Part shown: positions 15,711 to 24,053 of the stretch, piece by piece | Position numbering within the stretch: position 1 is the first letter of the stretch | How the letters are laid out: every line of letters begins with the position of its first letter | Assembly (NCBI GenBank): GCA_017500855.1 | Contig: JAFVYC010000001.1 | Coordinates: 1-33,723 of the forward strand | DNA length: 33,723 nt | DNA from: Clostridia bacterium | GTDB lineage: Bacteria > Bacillota > Clostridia > Christensenellales > CAG-314 | Reading direction: 5' to 3' | Program-made: the position numbers and the translations under genes | Notes under the pieces: model-generated | Databases searched by the model: none | Told to the model about the DNA's origin: nothing | What the model saw: only the letters and a program-made list of their open reading frames with translations

Positions 15711-15819
15711 TATGAACGCATCTGGGTACGTGCTTGTGTTCACGGCAACGGCAGTAATGGCCGAACGAAGCCGTAGGCGCAACACAATTGTTGCCAGCAC
15801 ACTTTGCAAGGAGCAAACC

Positions 15820-16002
15820 ATGACAAAACAAACGTTGCAAGGCTACATCAACAAGCAAGTCAAAGTTGTCGACGTGTTGCAAGACGTAATTTGTGGAACA
15901 CTTGTTGACTTGACGGACGACAGCCTTGTGTTGCAAACACCAAGAAACACCATTGTTGTTTCCTACAACTACGTGGTGCAATTTTGGGTAAAGAACATTT
16001 AA
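15820..16002 (+). CDS. Small Sm/SH3-like protein of unknown function
   Basis: A 60-residue protein begins MTKQTLQGYINKQVKVVD and continues through GTLVDLTDDSLVLQ to IVVSYNYVVQFWV. The alternation of short strands, with an x-G-x-L-x-D-x-x-x-D-x-L-x-L core, looks like a single small beta-barrel of Sm/SH3 type, as in Hfq-like or DUF2642-like proteins, but I cannot assign a family. CAAGGAGC at 5-11 nt before the ATG is a good ribosome binding site, and codon use matches neighbouring genes, so it is very probably real. It lies between pgk and tpiA in the same orientation. Confidence 0.75.
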   Translation: MTKQTLQGYINKQVKVVDVLQDVICGTLVDLTDDSLVLQTPRNTIVVSYNYVVQFWVKNI

Positions 16003-16065
16003 TTTTGGAACAAGTGCGGTATACTTTGTTTGTATGCCGCATCTTGGCGATATGGAGACTACACT

Positions 16066-16818
16066 ATGAAAAACAAAATTATTGCAGGCAACTGGAAGAT
16101 GAACAAAACAATTGCCGAAACAAAGCAATTGATTGGCCAACTTATTCCACTTGTTGCCGACACAAACAACACAGTTATCATTTGCGTGCCCTACACCAAC
16201 TTGGCAACTGCGGTAGAACTTACAAAAGGCACCAACATCCACGTTGGCGCACAAAACTGCCACTGGAAGGAAAGTGGCGCCTACACTGGCGAAATTGCTC
16301 CATCCATGTTGGTGGAACTTGGCGTAGAGTACGTTGTGCTTGGCCACAGCGAACGTCGCACCTACTTTGGCGAAACGGACAACACCGTGCTTCTTCGCAC
16401 AAAGGCTGCGCTTTCTGCAGGTTTGAAGCCCATCGTGTGCATTGGCGAAACTTTGGAAGAACGCAACAACGGTCAAATGGAACAAGTGCTCAGCCGTCAA
16501 GTGAAGGAAGGCTTCAAGGATGTGACTGTGGAAGAACTTGCAAACGTAATCGTTGCCTACGAACCTGTTTGGGCAATTGGCACCGGCGTTACAGCAACGG
16601 ATGAACAAGCAAACGATGCAATTGCATTTGTTCGCAGTGTGTTCCAAGAAATGTACGGCAAGCAAGCAGCAGACCAACTGTACATTCAATACGGTGGAAG
16701 CATGAACGACAAGAACGCACAAGGCTTGTTGTCTATGTCCCACATCGACGGTGGGCTTATCGGTGGCGCAAGTTTGGTTGCCGAAAAGTTTGCGCAAGTT
16801 GTAAAGGCTCACAAATAA
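16066..16818 (+). CDS. tpiA: Triosephosphate isomerase
   Basis: The 250-residue TIM barrel interconverts dihydroxyacetone phosphate and glyceraldehyde 3-phosphate. The catalytic residues are in place: NWKMN with Lys11, GHSERR with the electrophilic His, and the flexible loop AYEPVWAIGTG with the catalytic Glu. The phosphate-binding YGGS and GGASL elements are also present. The start at MKNKIIAGNWK follows TGGAGA; an upstream in-frame ATG at 16030 would add 12 unusual residues. It is followed after 31 nt by gpmI. Confidence 0.97.
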   Translation: MKNKIIAGNWKMNKTIAETKQLIGQLIPLVADTNNTVIICVPYTNLATAVELTKGTNIHVGAQNCHWKESGAYTGEIAPSMLVELGVEYVVLGHSERRTYFGETDNTVLLRTKAALSAGLKPIVCIGETLEERNNGQMEQVLSRQVKEGFKDVTVEELANVIVAYEPVWAIGTGVTATDEQANDAIAFVRSVFQEMYGKQAADQLYIQYGGSMNDKNAQGLLSMSHIDGGLIGGASLVAEKFAQVVKAHK

Positions 16819-16849
16819 CAAATTTACAAAAACAGAGGATTTCACAATC

Positions 16850-18394
16850 ATGGACAAGAAAATCACAGCGCTTATCATCATGGACGGCTACGGTTTGTCC
16901 AACACAATCAAGGGCAATGCAATTGGACCGCAATGCTCCCCTTACGTGCGCTATCTCATGACACACTACCCAACAACTCAGTTGGAAGCAAGCGGACTTG
17001 CAGTTGGTTTGCCGGAAGGTCAAATGGGCAACAGCGAAGTTGGCCACCTCAACATCGGCGCAGGCCGTGTTATCTACCAAGAACTAACACGCATCACAAA
17101 AAGCATTGCCGACGGCGACTTTTTCCAAAACCAAGCATTTTTGCAAGCAGTGGAACACGCCAAGAAGAACAACGGCAAATTGCACGTTATGGGCTTGATG
17201 TCTAACGGTGGTGTTCACAGCCACATCAACCACGTGTTTGCATTGTTGGAACTTGCAAAACAACAAGGTTTGCCAAATGCATTTGTTCACTGCTTCATGG
17301 ACGGACGTGACGTTTCCCCAACAAGTGGCGCAGGCTTTGTTGAACAACTGCAAAACAAAATGCAACAAATTGCTTTCGGCAAGGTGGCAACAGTTTGCGG
17401 ACGCTACTACGCAATGGACCGTGACAACCGTTGGGACCGTGTGGAAAAGGCGTACGACATGCTCACTCTTGGCAAGGGCAACACAACAACAAACCCTGTG
17501 GAAGCATTGAACGCTTCCTACGCAAACGGCGTAACGGACGAATTTGTTTTGCCAACAGTTGTTGTGGAAGATGGAACACCCGTTGCAACTGTGGAAAGTG
17601 GCGACTCGGTAATCTTCTTCAACTTCCGCCCCGACCGTGCAAGGGAAATGACTCGTGCATTCACACAAGCAGGCTTTGACGGATTTGACTTGAAGGGCAA
17701 ATCTCGCAAGGTGCATTGGGTTTGCATGACTCAGTACGACGAAAACTTCACGGGAATTGACATTGCGTATCGCCCCGAAAGTTACACAAACACTTTGGGC
17801 CAATACCTTGCAAGCCAAGGCAAAACTCAACTACGTATTGCCGAAACGGAAAAGTATGCGCACGTAACCTTCTTCTTCAACGGTGGCGTGGAAGCCCCCA
17901 ACGAAAACGAAACAAGGGTGCTTATTGCTTCCCCAAAGGTTGCAACCTACGACTTGCAACCGGAAATGAGCGCAAACGAAGTTTGTCAACGTGCCATTGT
18001 GGAAATTGAACGAGAAAAGTACGACGTGATGATTTTGAACTTTGCCAACTGCGACATGGTTGGTCACACAGGCGTGATGAAGGCTGCGGAAGTTGCCGTT
18101 CAAACTGTGGACGAATGCGTTCGCCAAGTTGTGGAATGCATCCTTCGCAACGGTGGCAGAGTGCTTTTGACAGCCGACCACGGCAATGCCGAAACAATGA
18201 TTGCCGAAGACGGTTCCCCATTCACGGCGCACACAACCAACAAAGTTCCATTTGTTTTGGTGGACGAAGCGCTTCGAGACAGCGTAACCTTGCAAGAAGG
18301 CGCATTGTGCGACATTGCACCCACAATGCTTGCAACAATGGGTTTGGACATTCCTGCGGAAATGACAGGCAAAAACCTTGTTGTAAAGAAATAA
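16850..18394 (+). CDS. gpmI: 2,3-bisphosphoglycerate-independent phosphoglycerate mutase
   Basis: The 514-residue manganese enzyme of the alkaline phosphatase superfamily interconverts 3- and 2-phosphoglycerate. The metal-binding Asp lies in MDGYG (Asp12). The phospho-acceptor Ser62 is in GQMGNSEVGHLNIGAG (57-72). The inserted transferase domain follows, with FMDGRDVSPTSG, and the C-terminal metal motifs are NCDMVGHTG and TADHGNAE. Length is typical. AGAGGA precedes the ATG. It closes the glycolytic cluster and is followed by a strong terminator. Confidence 0.97.
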   Translation: MDKKITALIIMDGYGLSNTIKGNAIGPQCSPYVRYLMTHYPTTQLEASGLAVGLPEGQMGNSEVGHLNIGAGRVIYQELTRITKSIADGDFFQNQAFLQAVEHAKKNNGKLHVMGLMSNGGVHSHINHVFALLELAKQQGLPNAFVHCFMDGRDVSPTSGAGFVEQLQNKMQQIAFGKVATVCGRYYAMDRDNRWDRVEKAYDMLTLGKGNTTTNPVEALNASYANGVTDEFVLPTVVVEDGTPVATVESGDSVIFFNFRPDRAREMTRAFTQAGFDGFDLKGKSRKVHWVCMTQYDENFTGIDIAYRPESYTNTLGQYLASQGKTQLRIAETEKYAHVTFFFNGGVEAPNENETRVLIASPKVATYDLQPEMSANEVCQRAIVEIEREKYDVMILNFANCDMVGHTGVMKAAEVAVQTVDECVRQVVECILRNGGRVLLTADHGNAETMIAEDGSPFTAHTTNKVPFVLVDEALRDSVTLQEGALCDIAPTMLATMGLDIPAEMTGKNLVVKK

Positions 18395-18407
18395 CAACTT
18401 AAACAAC

Positions 18408-18436
18408 AAAATCCCACGATATTTCGTGGGATTTTT
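18408..18436 (+). terminator. Intrinsic terminator after gpmI
   Basis: AAATCCCACGA pairs with TCGTGGGATTT around TATT, then T. Confidence 0.9.
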
Positions 18437-18468
18437 GCTACTATGCCGTGTTTTTTGTTGAAAAACAG

Positions 18469-18497
18469 TTGTCAATGGTGCAATTGTGTGGTATAAT
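18469..18497 (+). promoter_or_regulatory. Promoter of secG-rnr
   Basis: TTGTCA (18469-18474), a 17-nt spacer and TATAAT (18492-18497). Confidence 0.8.
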
Positions 18498-18559
18498 ATG
18501 CAAGCGATAAAAAAGAACAGGGGCTAATCATGCCCACTTGTTGTATTGGAGGTTCAACC

Positions 18560-18874
18560 GTGAACAATATTTTGGCATTTTTGGCAGAAACAAACAATAG
18601 CGGAGCAGCCGTTCTCCTTGGTGTGAGAATTGCTCTTGCTACCCTTATTCTTGTTGCAACAGCATTCATCATCTACGTTGTTATGAAGCAATCCGGCAAC
18701 AGCGACGGTATGGAAGCAATGTCCGGTGCAAAACGCTCCGACGATTCCGAAACATACTACGGCAAAAACGCAGGCTCTCGCAAGGAAGCAAGACTCAAGA
18801 AGCTTACCTACATTGCTGCTGGCGTACTTGCTGTTTGTTGCATTGTGTTCATCTTGTTGCAAGGTATTTTCTAG
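18560..18874 (+). CDS. secG: Preprotein translocase subunit SecG
   Basis: The product is SecG-like, with two transmembrane segments (about residues 18-41 and 83-102) and between them a polar loop with QSGNSDGMEAMSGAKRSDDSETYYGKNAGSRKEARLKK, whose SG..E..G pattern is typical. I chose GTG at 18560 (104 residues) because GGAGG lies 8 nt upstream. An in-frame ATG at 18530 after AGGGG would add the residues MPTCCIGGST, which have no SecG character. SecG stabilises the SecYEG channel during ATP-driven export. The secG-rnr-smpB order is conserved in Firmicutes. A terminator separates secG from rnr. Confidence 0.88.
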   Translation: MNNILAFLAETNNSGAAVLLGVRIALATLILVATAFIIYVVMKQSGNSDGMEAMSGAKRSDDSETYYGKNAGSRKEARLKKLTYIAAGVLAVCCIVFILLQGIF

Positions 18875-18889
18875 GATAAACCTAAGGGA

Positions 18890-18925
18890 AAAGGGCGATT
18901 GTTCAAATCGTCCTTTATTTTTTTT
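18890..18925 (+). terminator. Intrinsic terminator or attenuator between secG and rnr
   Basis: AAAGGGCGATT pairs with AATCGTCCTTT (one G-U pair) around GTTCA, followed by a T-rich run. No separate rnr promoter is evident, so partial read-through is likely. Confidence 0.82.
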
Positions 18926-19003
18926 GCAGTTGGCACGGCACGTTTGCAAAGTGGCGCTTTTGGCAAAACAACGTTGCAAAACTGCATTGGAGATTGACAA
19001 ACA

Positions 19004-21118
19004 ATGAATTTTGTAGAAAAAGTGTACAAAACAATTCAATCGCTTTCAACGGAGTACTTCACGGCAAAACAGTTGCGTGGAGTTTTTGGCACATCGTCTA
19101 CTTTGGAAAGGCAAGCGCTTGCCGAAGCGTTGGATCAGTTGGAACAACAGCGCAAAATTGTGTTCGACTTGACCAACAGGCGCTACCGATTGCCAAAGGA
19201 AGGGGAGTTTGGCGAGGCTGTTTTTCAAGGCAACGCACGTGGATTTGGCTTTTTGCTGATGGAGGACGGCAACGATTTGTTTGTGCCTGCATCCAAAACG
19301 CACGGCGCATTTCACAGGGACGTGGTGCTGTTTCGACGTGTTCCCAACACCAAGGACGAGGCGGAAGTGGTGTCTATCATCAGCCGTGGCACAACGGAAC
19401 TTGTTGGCACCTACGACACAACCAACAACACCAGATTTGTGTTGCCGGACGACAAAAAGTTTGTTTCCGACGTGTACGTTTCCCCCAAAAAGCACCTTGG
19501 CGCAAAGCACGGGCAAAAAGTAGTTGTAAAAATCACACACTTTCCAAGTGACAATCGCAACAGCCCGGAAGGGGAAATTGTGCAAGTTTTGGGCTTCCCG
19601 GACGAAAAGAACGTGGATATGCTTTCCGTTGCGCACAGTTTTGGGCTCAGCCGTGAATTTCCGCAAAACGTCGAGGCACGTGTGTCGAAAATCCCACAAA
19701 CTGTCGACGAAAAAAGCCTTGTTGGCAGGCGGGATTTGCGCAACCAATGCATCTTCACAATTGATGGCGACGACGCCAAGGATTTGGACGACGCCGTGTC
19801 AATTTCCACCGACGGGGTGGGCAATTTTGTGTTGGGAGTGCACATTGCCGACGTTTCCCACTACGTAAAACCGGGGGACGACGTCGACAAGGAAGCCTTC
19901 AACCGTGGCACAAGCGTCTACTTCCCGGAAACGGTTTTTCCCATGCTTCCAACTGCGCTTTCCAACGGCATTTGTTCGCTGTTTCAAGGTGTGGACAGGC
20001 TGACTTTGTCCTGTCAAATGACTGTCAACGCACGTGGCAAAGTGGTGGACTACGAAATTTTTCCTTCGGTAATCAACAGTTGCCGTCGCATGACCTACGC
20101 CAACGTGCAGCGCATTTTTGACGGCGACAAAGGCGCTTTGGCAGAGTTTTCCGACGTTGTTGCCCCACTTATGCAAATGAAGCAACTTGCCGAAATTTTG
20201 CAAAACAAGCGCTCCAAACGTGGCAACATCGACTTTGTTTCCAAGGAAGTGTACTTTGTGCACGACAACGACGGAAACGTGGTAGACGTGTTGCCATATC
20301 CGCACAGTTTTGCCAATCAGTTGATAGAGGAATTCATGATTTTGGCAAACGAAACTGTTGCGGAATTTGCCCAAGTTTGCGACTACCCGTTCGTGTACCG
20401 CATTCACGAAAAGCCGGACGAGCAAAAACTTGCCGTTTTGTATTCTTTGATGGCAGGGGTGGGCATTTCCGTCAAGCACAGCCAGGAAGTGCACAGTTCC
20501 GTGTTGCAAGATGCCCTTGCCAAGGCGGAAGGCACGCCCTACTTCAACTTGATCAACGACGTGATGCTTCGCACCATGCAAAAGGCAAAGTATTCCACTT
20601 TCAACAGCCGTCACTTTGGGTTGGCAAGCAATTGCTACTGCCACTTCACTTCCCCAATTCGAAGGTACGCCGATTTGACTGTTCACAGAATTATCAAAAC
20701 TGCCGTGACCGGCAAAATGACGGACAAAGCGCTTTGCGCCTACGAGCAAATTGCATCCGACAGCGCACAGCAAAGTTCCGCACGGGAACGTGTTGCCATC
20801 GAAGCCGAGCGCAAGGCCGACGACGTCAAAAAGTGCAAGTATGCGCAAAGGATAGTTGGGCAAAGTTTTTGGGCAATTGTGTCGGGCGTTACCGAACACG
20901 GGCTTTTTGCGCAACTGCCAAACACGGTGGAAGGGTTTGTTTCGGTGGAACGACTTGGTGGCTACTTTGTGTTCAACAGGGAAAAGTTTTGCCTGGCAAG
21001 CGACCACGCACGCTACAGTTTGGGTGACAAAATTGCCATCACCGTGCTTTCTGCCAACGTGGAAACAACAAAAATTGACTTTGATTTGGCAAAAGATATT
21101 GACAATATTCAACAATAA
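19004..21118 (+). CDS. rnr: Ribonuclease R
   Basis: The 704-residue processive 3'-5' exoribonuclease has an N-terminal winged-helix region (1-65), two cold-shock domains (about 66-215), the RNB catalytic domain from about 235 to 580 and a C-terminal S1 domain (about 620-700). The RNB domain carries the magnesium-binding DGDDAKDLDDAVSIS at about 253-267. RNase R degrades structured RNA and, with SmpB and tmRNA, non-stop mRNAs, which fits its place before smpB. The start is at MNFVEKVYK after TTGGAG; spacing is long (12 nt). Only an attenuator separates it from secG. Confidence 0.96.
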   Translation: MNFVEKVYKTIQSLSTEYFTAKQLRGVFGTSSTLERQALAEALDQLEQQRKIVFDLTNRRYRLPKEGEFGEAVFQGNARGFGFLLMEDGNDLFVPASKTHGAFHRDVVLFRRVPNTKDEAEVVSIISRGTTELVGTYDTTNNTRFVLPDDKKFVSDVYVSPKKHLGAKHGQKVVVKITHFPSDNRNSPEGEIVQVLGFPDEKNVDMLSVAHSFGLSREFPQNVEARVSKIPQTVDEKSLVGRRDLRNQCIFTIDGDDAKDLDDAVSISTDGVGNFVLGVHIADVSHYVKPGDDVDKEAFNRGTSVYFPETVFPMLPTALSNGICSLFQGVDRLTLSCQMTVNARGKVVDYEIFPSVINSCRRMTYANVQRIFDGDKGALAEFSDVVAPLMQMKQLAEILQNKRSKRGNIDFVSKEVYFVHDNDGNVVDVLPYPHSFANQLIEEFMILANETVAEFAQVCDYPFVYRIHEKPDEQKLAVLYSLMAGVGISVKHSQEVHSSVLQDALAKAEGTPYFNLINDVMLRTMQKAKYSTFNSRHFGLASNCYCHFTSPIRRYADLTVHRIIKTAVTGKMTDKALCAYEQIASDSAQQSSARERVAIEAERKADDVKKCKYAQRIVGQSFWAIVSGVTEHGLFAQLPNTVEGFVSVERLGGYFVFNREKFCLASDHARYSLGDKIAITVLSANVETTKIDFDLAKDIDNIQQ

Positions 21119-21127
21119 ACATATAAT
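21099..21127 (+). promoter_or_regulatory. Promoter of smpB, within the 3' end of rnr
   Basis: TTGACA (21099-21104), a 17-nt spacer and TATAAT (21122-21127), 36 nt before smpB. Confidence 0.78.
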
Positions 21128-21163
21128 AGTAGCACTGCAAATTGTGCACAAGGAAAACACAAC

Positions 21164-21619
21164 ATGAAAATTATTGCAACAAACAAAAAGGCATTTCACG
21201 ACTACTTTGTGGTGGAAACGTTGGAATGTGGCATAAATTTGGTGGGATGTGAGGTAAAGTCGCTCAGGAAGGGGCAAGTCAACCTCACCGATTCCTACTG
21301 CCGTGTGGAGGGTGGAAACCTTGTGCTGATTGGTTGCCACATCAAAAACTACGACAAGGGTAGCTACTCCAACGTGGAAAGTCGCAGGGATCGCAGGTTG
21401 CTTGCGCACAAGCGGGAAATCATGCGCATTCTTGGCAAAGTGCGGGAAAAGGGCTACTCCATCGTGCCGTTGAAATTCTACTTCAAGGACAGCCTTGTCA
21501 AGGTGGAAATTGCGCTTGTCAGGGGCAAACAAAACTACGACAAGAGGGACAGCATTTTGCAAAAGGACCGTGACAGGGATCAGCAACGTGCCATCAAGGA
21601 GTACAGTGAAAGAAGGTAG
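21164..21619 (+). CDS. smpB: SsrA-binding protein SmpB
   Basis: The 151-residue product binds tmRNA and brings it to stalled ribosomes. The conserved beta-barrel is visible: NKKAFHDYFVVETLECGINLVGCEVKSLRKGQVNLTDSY, the H-I-x-x-Y segment, RRDRRLLAHKREI and the KGYSIVPLKFYFKDSLVKVEIALVRGK block. It has the usual basic C-terminal tail. AAGGAA precedes the ATG. No tmRNA gene is recognisable downstream in this window, although ssrA often follows smpB. Its end overlaps the next gene by 14 nt. Confidence 0.96.
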   Translation: MKIIATNKKAFHDYFVVETLECGINLVGCEVKSLRKGQVNLTDSYCRVEGGNLVLIGCHIKNYDKGSYSNVESRRDRRLLAHKREIMRILGKVREKGYSIVPLKFYFKDSLVKVEIALVRGKQNYDKRDSILQKDRDRDQQRAIKEYSERR

Positions 21620-22157
21620 CATCAATTTGAACCTCGCCCGAACAGCAGTTATCGGTTGCCCGGGTAGTGGAAAAACAACGCTTGCCACCCAAATGGCAAC
21701 AATTTTGGGCAGGCCCGTGGTGCATTTGGACAAGATTTTGCTCAAAGCCAACTGGCAACTTTTGCCAAGTGAGGAGCGCAGGCAAATTGTGGAAGACATT
21801 GTGTTGCAGGACCAGTGGCTTATCGACGGAATGTGGCGTAGCAACTTGGAACAACGTTTTGTGCGTGCAACAACTGTGGTGCTTTTGGATTTTGGCACTT
21901 TGCGTTGCCTGTGGCGAGTGGTTGCTCGCAGTTTCAAGTATCGCAAAAAACAGCGCCACGACCTTGCCGAAGGCTGTTTCGACAACTTCGACGGCGAGTT
22001 CCTTGGCTACGTTGTCAGTTTTAGACGAAAGGTGTTGCCAAGCGTTTTGCAACTTGCCAAAAGGCACCCAAACGTCAACTTGGTTGTTTTGAAAAACAAC
22101 AAACAAGTGCAAAAGTTTTTGCAACAAATTCAACAATCAACTGGCAAGCCGAACTGA
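21606..22157 (+). CDS. P-loop nucleoside/adenylate-kinase-like protein (FlaR-type)
   Basis: The 183-residue protein starts at a GTG inside smpB, preceded by AAGGAG. Walker A is GCPGSGKTT (about residues 16-24). Then come HLDKILLKANWQLLPSEER and WLIDGMWRSNLEQRF, where G-x-W/Y-R is the motif of the adenylate-kinase-like family annotated as topology modulation protein FlaR. Its biochemical role is not established; small nucleotide or sugar kinase activity is plausible. The 14-nt overlap suggests translational coupling to smpB. A terminator hairpin overlaps its stop codon. Confidence 0.8.
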   Translation: MKEGSINLNLARTAVIGCPGSGKTTLATQMATILGRPVVHLDKILLKANWQLLPSEERRQIVEDIVLQDQWLIDGMWRSNLEQRFVRATTVVLLDFGTLRCLWRVVARSFKYRKKQRHDLAEGCFDNFDGEFLGYVVSFRRKVLPSVLQLAKRHPNVNLVVLKNNKQVQKFLQQIQQSTGKPN

Positions 22158-22176
22158 ACGTTCGGCTTTGTTTTTT
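22146..22176 (+). terminator. Intrinsic terminator after the smpB transcript
   Basis: AAGCCGAAC pairs with GTTCGGCTT around TGAAC, then a T-rich run. The stem includes the last codons of the kinase-like gene. Confidence 0.87.
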
Positions 22177-22305
22177 GCAACACGGGTGTGGCAATTTGCA
22201 CTTTTTGACTAGCGTTTTTGGGCGGAAAATACAAAGAAAAACCTTGTAGACAACAAAACCACATTGTCACTTTGCAAAAAACGTCAAAAACATTTGCAAA
22301 ATTCC

Positions 22306-22334
22306 TTGCAAAAGTCGTGGGCTTTTGCTATAAT
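22306..22334 (+). promoter_or_regulatory. Promoter of the GNAT gene, very close to the start codon
   Basis: TTGCAA (22306-22311), a 17-nt spacer and TATAAT (22329-22334). The ATG at 22344 lies 10 nt past the last -10 base, giving a leader of about 3 nt and no Shine-Dalgarno. Confidence 0.75.
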
Positions 22335-22343
22335 CTAGCCACT

Positions 22344-23060
22344 ATGAAACAAATAGATTTCACACAGTATTTTTCCTACTTTCGTTCAAGAAACGACATG
22401 CTAATTTTCGAAGGCTACTGCCAAAACGCACGGGACGTGGTTGTGTACAAGGATGGCAACAACTTTTTGTTGCTTGCCAACTTTGGCTTTCGCACCGACT
22501 GTTGCATTGTTGGCGACGACCAAGATTTTTTGCAAAAATGCCTTCCCTACTTCCACGGTAACGTCAAGTTTTGTGGCTTGACGCCAGCGCAGTTGCAGTT
22601 TTTCCGCAGTCGCTACAAATTTTTGTGGCAAACGGATTGCTACCTTTGCGTTTGGGATGGAAAACCCATGCCCGTGTTGCCAAATTCCCACCAAATGGGC
22701 AGTTTGAGCATCGAGCACGCACAGCAAGTTGCCAACGGCACTCCCTACCTTCCACCTGTGGAAGAAGTGGAAGAGTGCATTGCCAACAGGCCGTCGTCGG
22801 CGTTGTTTGTTGATGGTAAGCCCGTGTGTTGGTGTTTGCTACACTTGGAAAAGAGCCTTGGCATGCTGTACACTCTTCCTGAACATCGAAAAAAGGGCTA
22901 CGCATTGCACGTTATGGTGGATTTGTGCAACAAAGTTTTACAAAACGGTGACGTTCCCTTTGCCTACATCGTGCAAAGCAACGTTGCATCGCTTGCGCTT
23001 GGCAAAAAGTACAATTTGCACAGCGTTGGCGAAAGTTACTACTTCGAAATTGCTTTCTAG
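22344..23060 (+). CDS. GNAT family N-acetyltransferase
   Basis: The 238-residue product has a C-terminal GNAT fold of the FR47/GCN5 type. LGMLYTLPEHRKKGYALHVMVDL (about residues 174-196) contains the acetyl-CoA loop (R-x-x-G-x-A), and VQSNVASLALGKKYNLHSVGE is the usual closing motif with N-x-x-S and A-x-x-L-x-x-K-x-G-like spacing. The N-terminal half (1-115) is a divergent partner domain. The acyl acceptor is unknown. The start is supported by the promoter position, although no ribosome binding site is present. It is followed after 17 nt by a transporter gene, suggesting a two-gene operon. Confidence 0.83.
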   Translation: MKQIDFTQYFSYFRSRNDMLIFEGYCQNARDVVVYKDGNNFLLLANFGFRTDCCIVGDDQDFLQKCLPYFHGNVKFCGLTPAQLQFFRSRYKFLWQTDCYLCVWDGKPMPVLPNSHQMGSLSIEHAQQVANGTPYLPPVEEVEECIANRPSSALFVDGKPVCWCLLHLEKSLGMLYTLPEHRKKGYALHVMVDLCNKVLQNGDVPFAYIVQSNVASLALGKKYNLHSVGESYYFEIAF

Positions 23061-23077
23061 GGGGCAGGGGTTCAAAA

Positions 23078-23944
23078 ATGCCTGTTATTCTTTCAATTTT
23101 GCCTGCATTGCTGTTGACTTTTCAGGGCGCAGGCTACAAACTGTATGCGCAAAAAGGCAAACTCAAACCCAACGAAGGGTTGTTGAACGTTTTCACCTTT
23201 GCCGTTTGCATTTTGTTTGCTTTGCCCGTGGCTTTGCAAACCAAGTGGGATTGGCTTTCCGTTGCCTACGGTTGTGTGCACGGTGTGTTTCTCAGCGCAA
23301 CGTTGTTTTTCTACAACAAGGCAATGAGCGTTGGCAAGGTGGCTTTCAACAACTTTGTGGTGGCGCTTTCCATGGTCATTCCGTTGGCGTTTTCGGCAAT
23401 ATTTTTGCAAGAGCAAATCAAGCCCATTCAGTGGGCTGGGTTGGCTGTTTTTGCCGTTGCCGCCTACTTGGTGTGCTTTGGGCAAAAAACCGACGGTGGG
23501 CAAAAAACATCGCCCATTGCCTACGTGTACGCAGGGCTTGCGGCGCTGTGTAACGGAATTGTGGGTGCGCTAACAAAACTGTTTGCCAACGTTCACCCCA
23601 ACATTCAACAATTGCAGTACTTGGAGGGCGCTTTTGTTGTTGGTTTGGTGGTAATGATTGTGATGGCTGTTGTTGCGCCAAAGACCGACGCTTTTTCTGC
23701 ATATTTGCAAGACAAATGGTTTATAATATGTGCAGTTATCGTCAGCGTGGCAACGGCTCTTGGCAACATTGCCTTCGTGCTGTGTTCCTCCGTTGTGGAA
23801 GCGCCAATTTTCTTCCCTGTGCAAAACGGAGCAAACATGATTTTTGGCGCAATTGCTGCGTTGTTCTTCAAGGAAAAGTTGTCGGCAAAAACTGCCGTTG
23901 GCATTGCCGTTGGCGTTGTTGCAGCGCTTTTGCTCAATTTGTAG
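23078..23944 (+). CDS. DMT superfamily (EamA-like) transporter
   Basis: The 288-residue membrane protein has about ten hydrophobic helices in two EamA-like halves (about residues 1-138 and 149-288). Each half ends in the family pattern: AFSAIFLQEQIKPIQWAGLAVFAVAAYLV in the first and GAIAALFFKEKLSAKTAVGIAVGVVAALLL in the second. Drug/metabolite transporters move amino acids, nucleotides or other small metabolites; the substrate here is unknown. CAGGGG lies upstream of the ATG. It is probably co-transcribed with the GNAT gene. No strong terminator follows. Confidence 0.9.
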   Translation: MPVILSILPALLLTFQGAGYKLYAQKGKLKPNEGLLNVFTFAVCILFALPVALQTKWDWLSVAYGCVHGVFLSATLFFYNKAMSVGKVAFNNFVVALSMVIPLAFSAIFLQEQIKPIQWAGLAVFAVAAYLVCFGQKTDGGQKTSPIAYVYAGLAALCNGIVGALTKLFANVHPNIQQLQYLEGAFVVGLVVMIVMAVVAPKTDAFSAYLQDKWFIICAVIVSVATALGNIAFVLCSSVVEAPIFFPVQNGANMIFGAIAALFFKEKLSAKTAVGIAVGVVAALLLNL

Positions 23945-23974
23945 CAAAATTTCCAAAAACTTGTGCAAAAACAG

Positions 23975-24003
23975 TTTACTTTTTTTGCGTTTAATGCTAA
24001 ATT
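23975..24003 (+). promoter_or_regulatory. Possible promoter of the acidic zinc-ribbon gene
   Basis: TTTACT (23975-23980), a 17-nt spacer and TAAATT (23998-24003), preceded by a TG extended -10 element. Confidence 0.5.
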
Positions 24004-24053
24004 ATTTCAGCATATAGAAAATGCACAAAATATTGCTAAATGGTGGAAAAACT

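Noticed and set aside
22158..22343. tmRNA gene (ssrA) after smpB
   Set aside because: No tRNA-like ends or tag-peptide reading frame were found; the gap is too short and holds only a terminator and the GNAT promoter.
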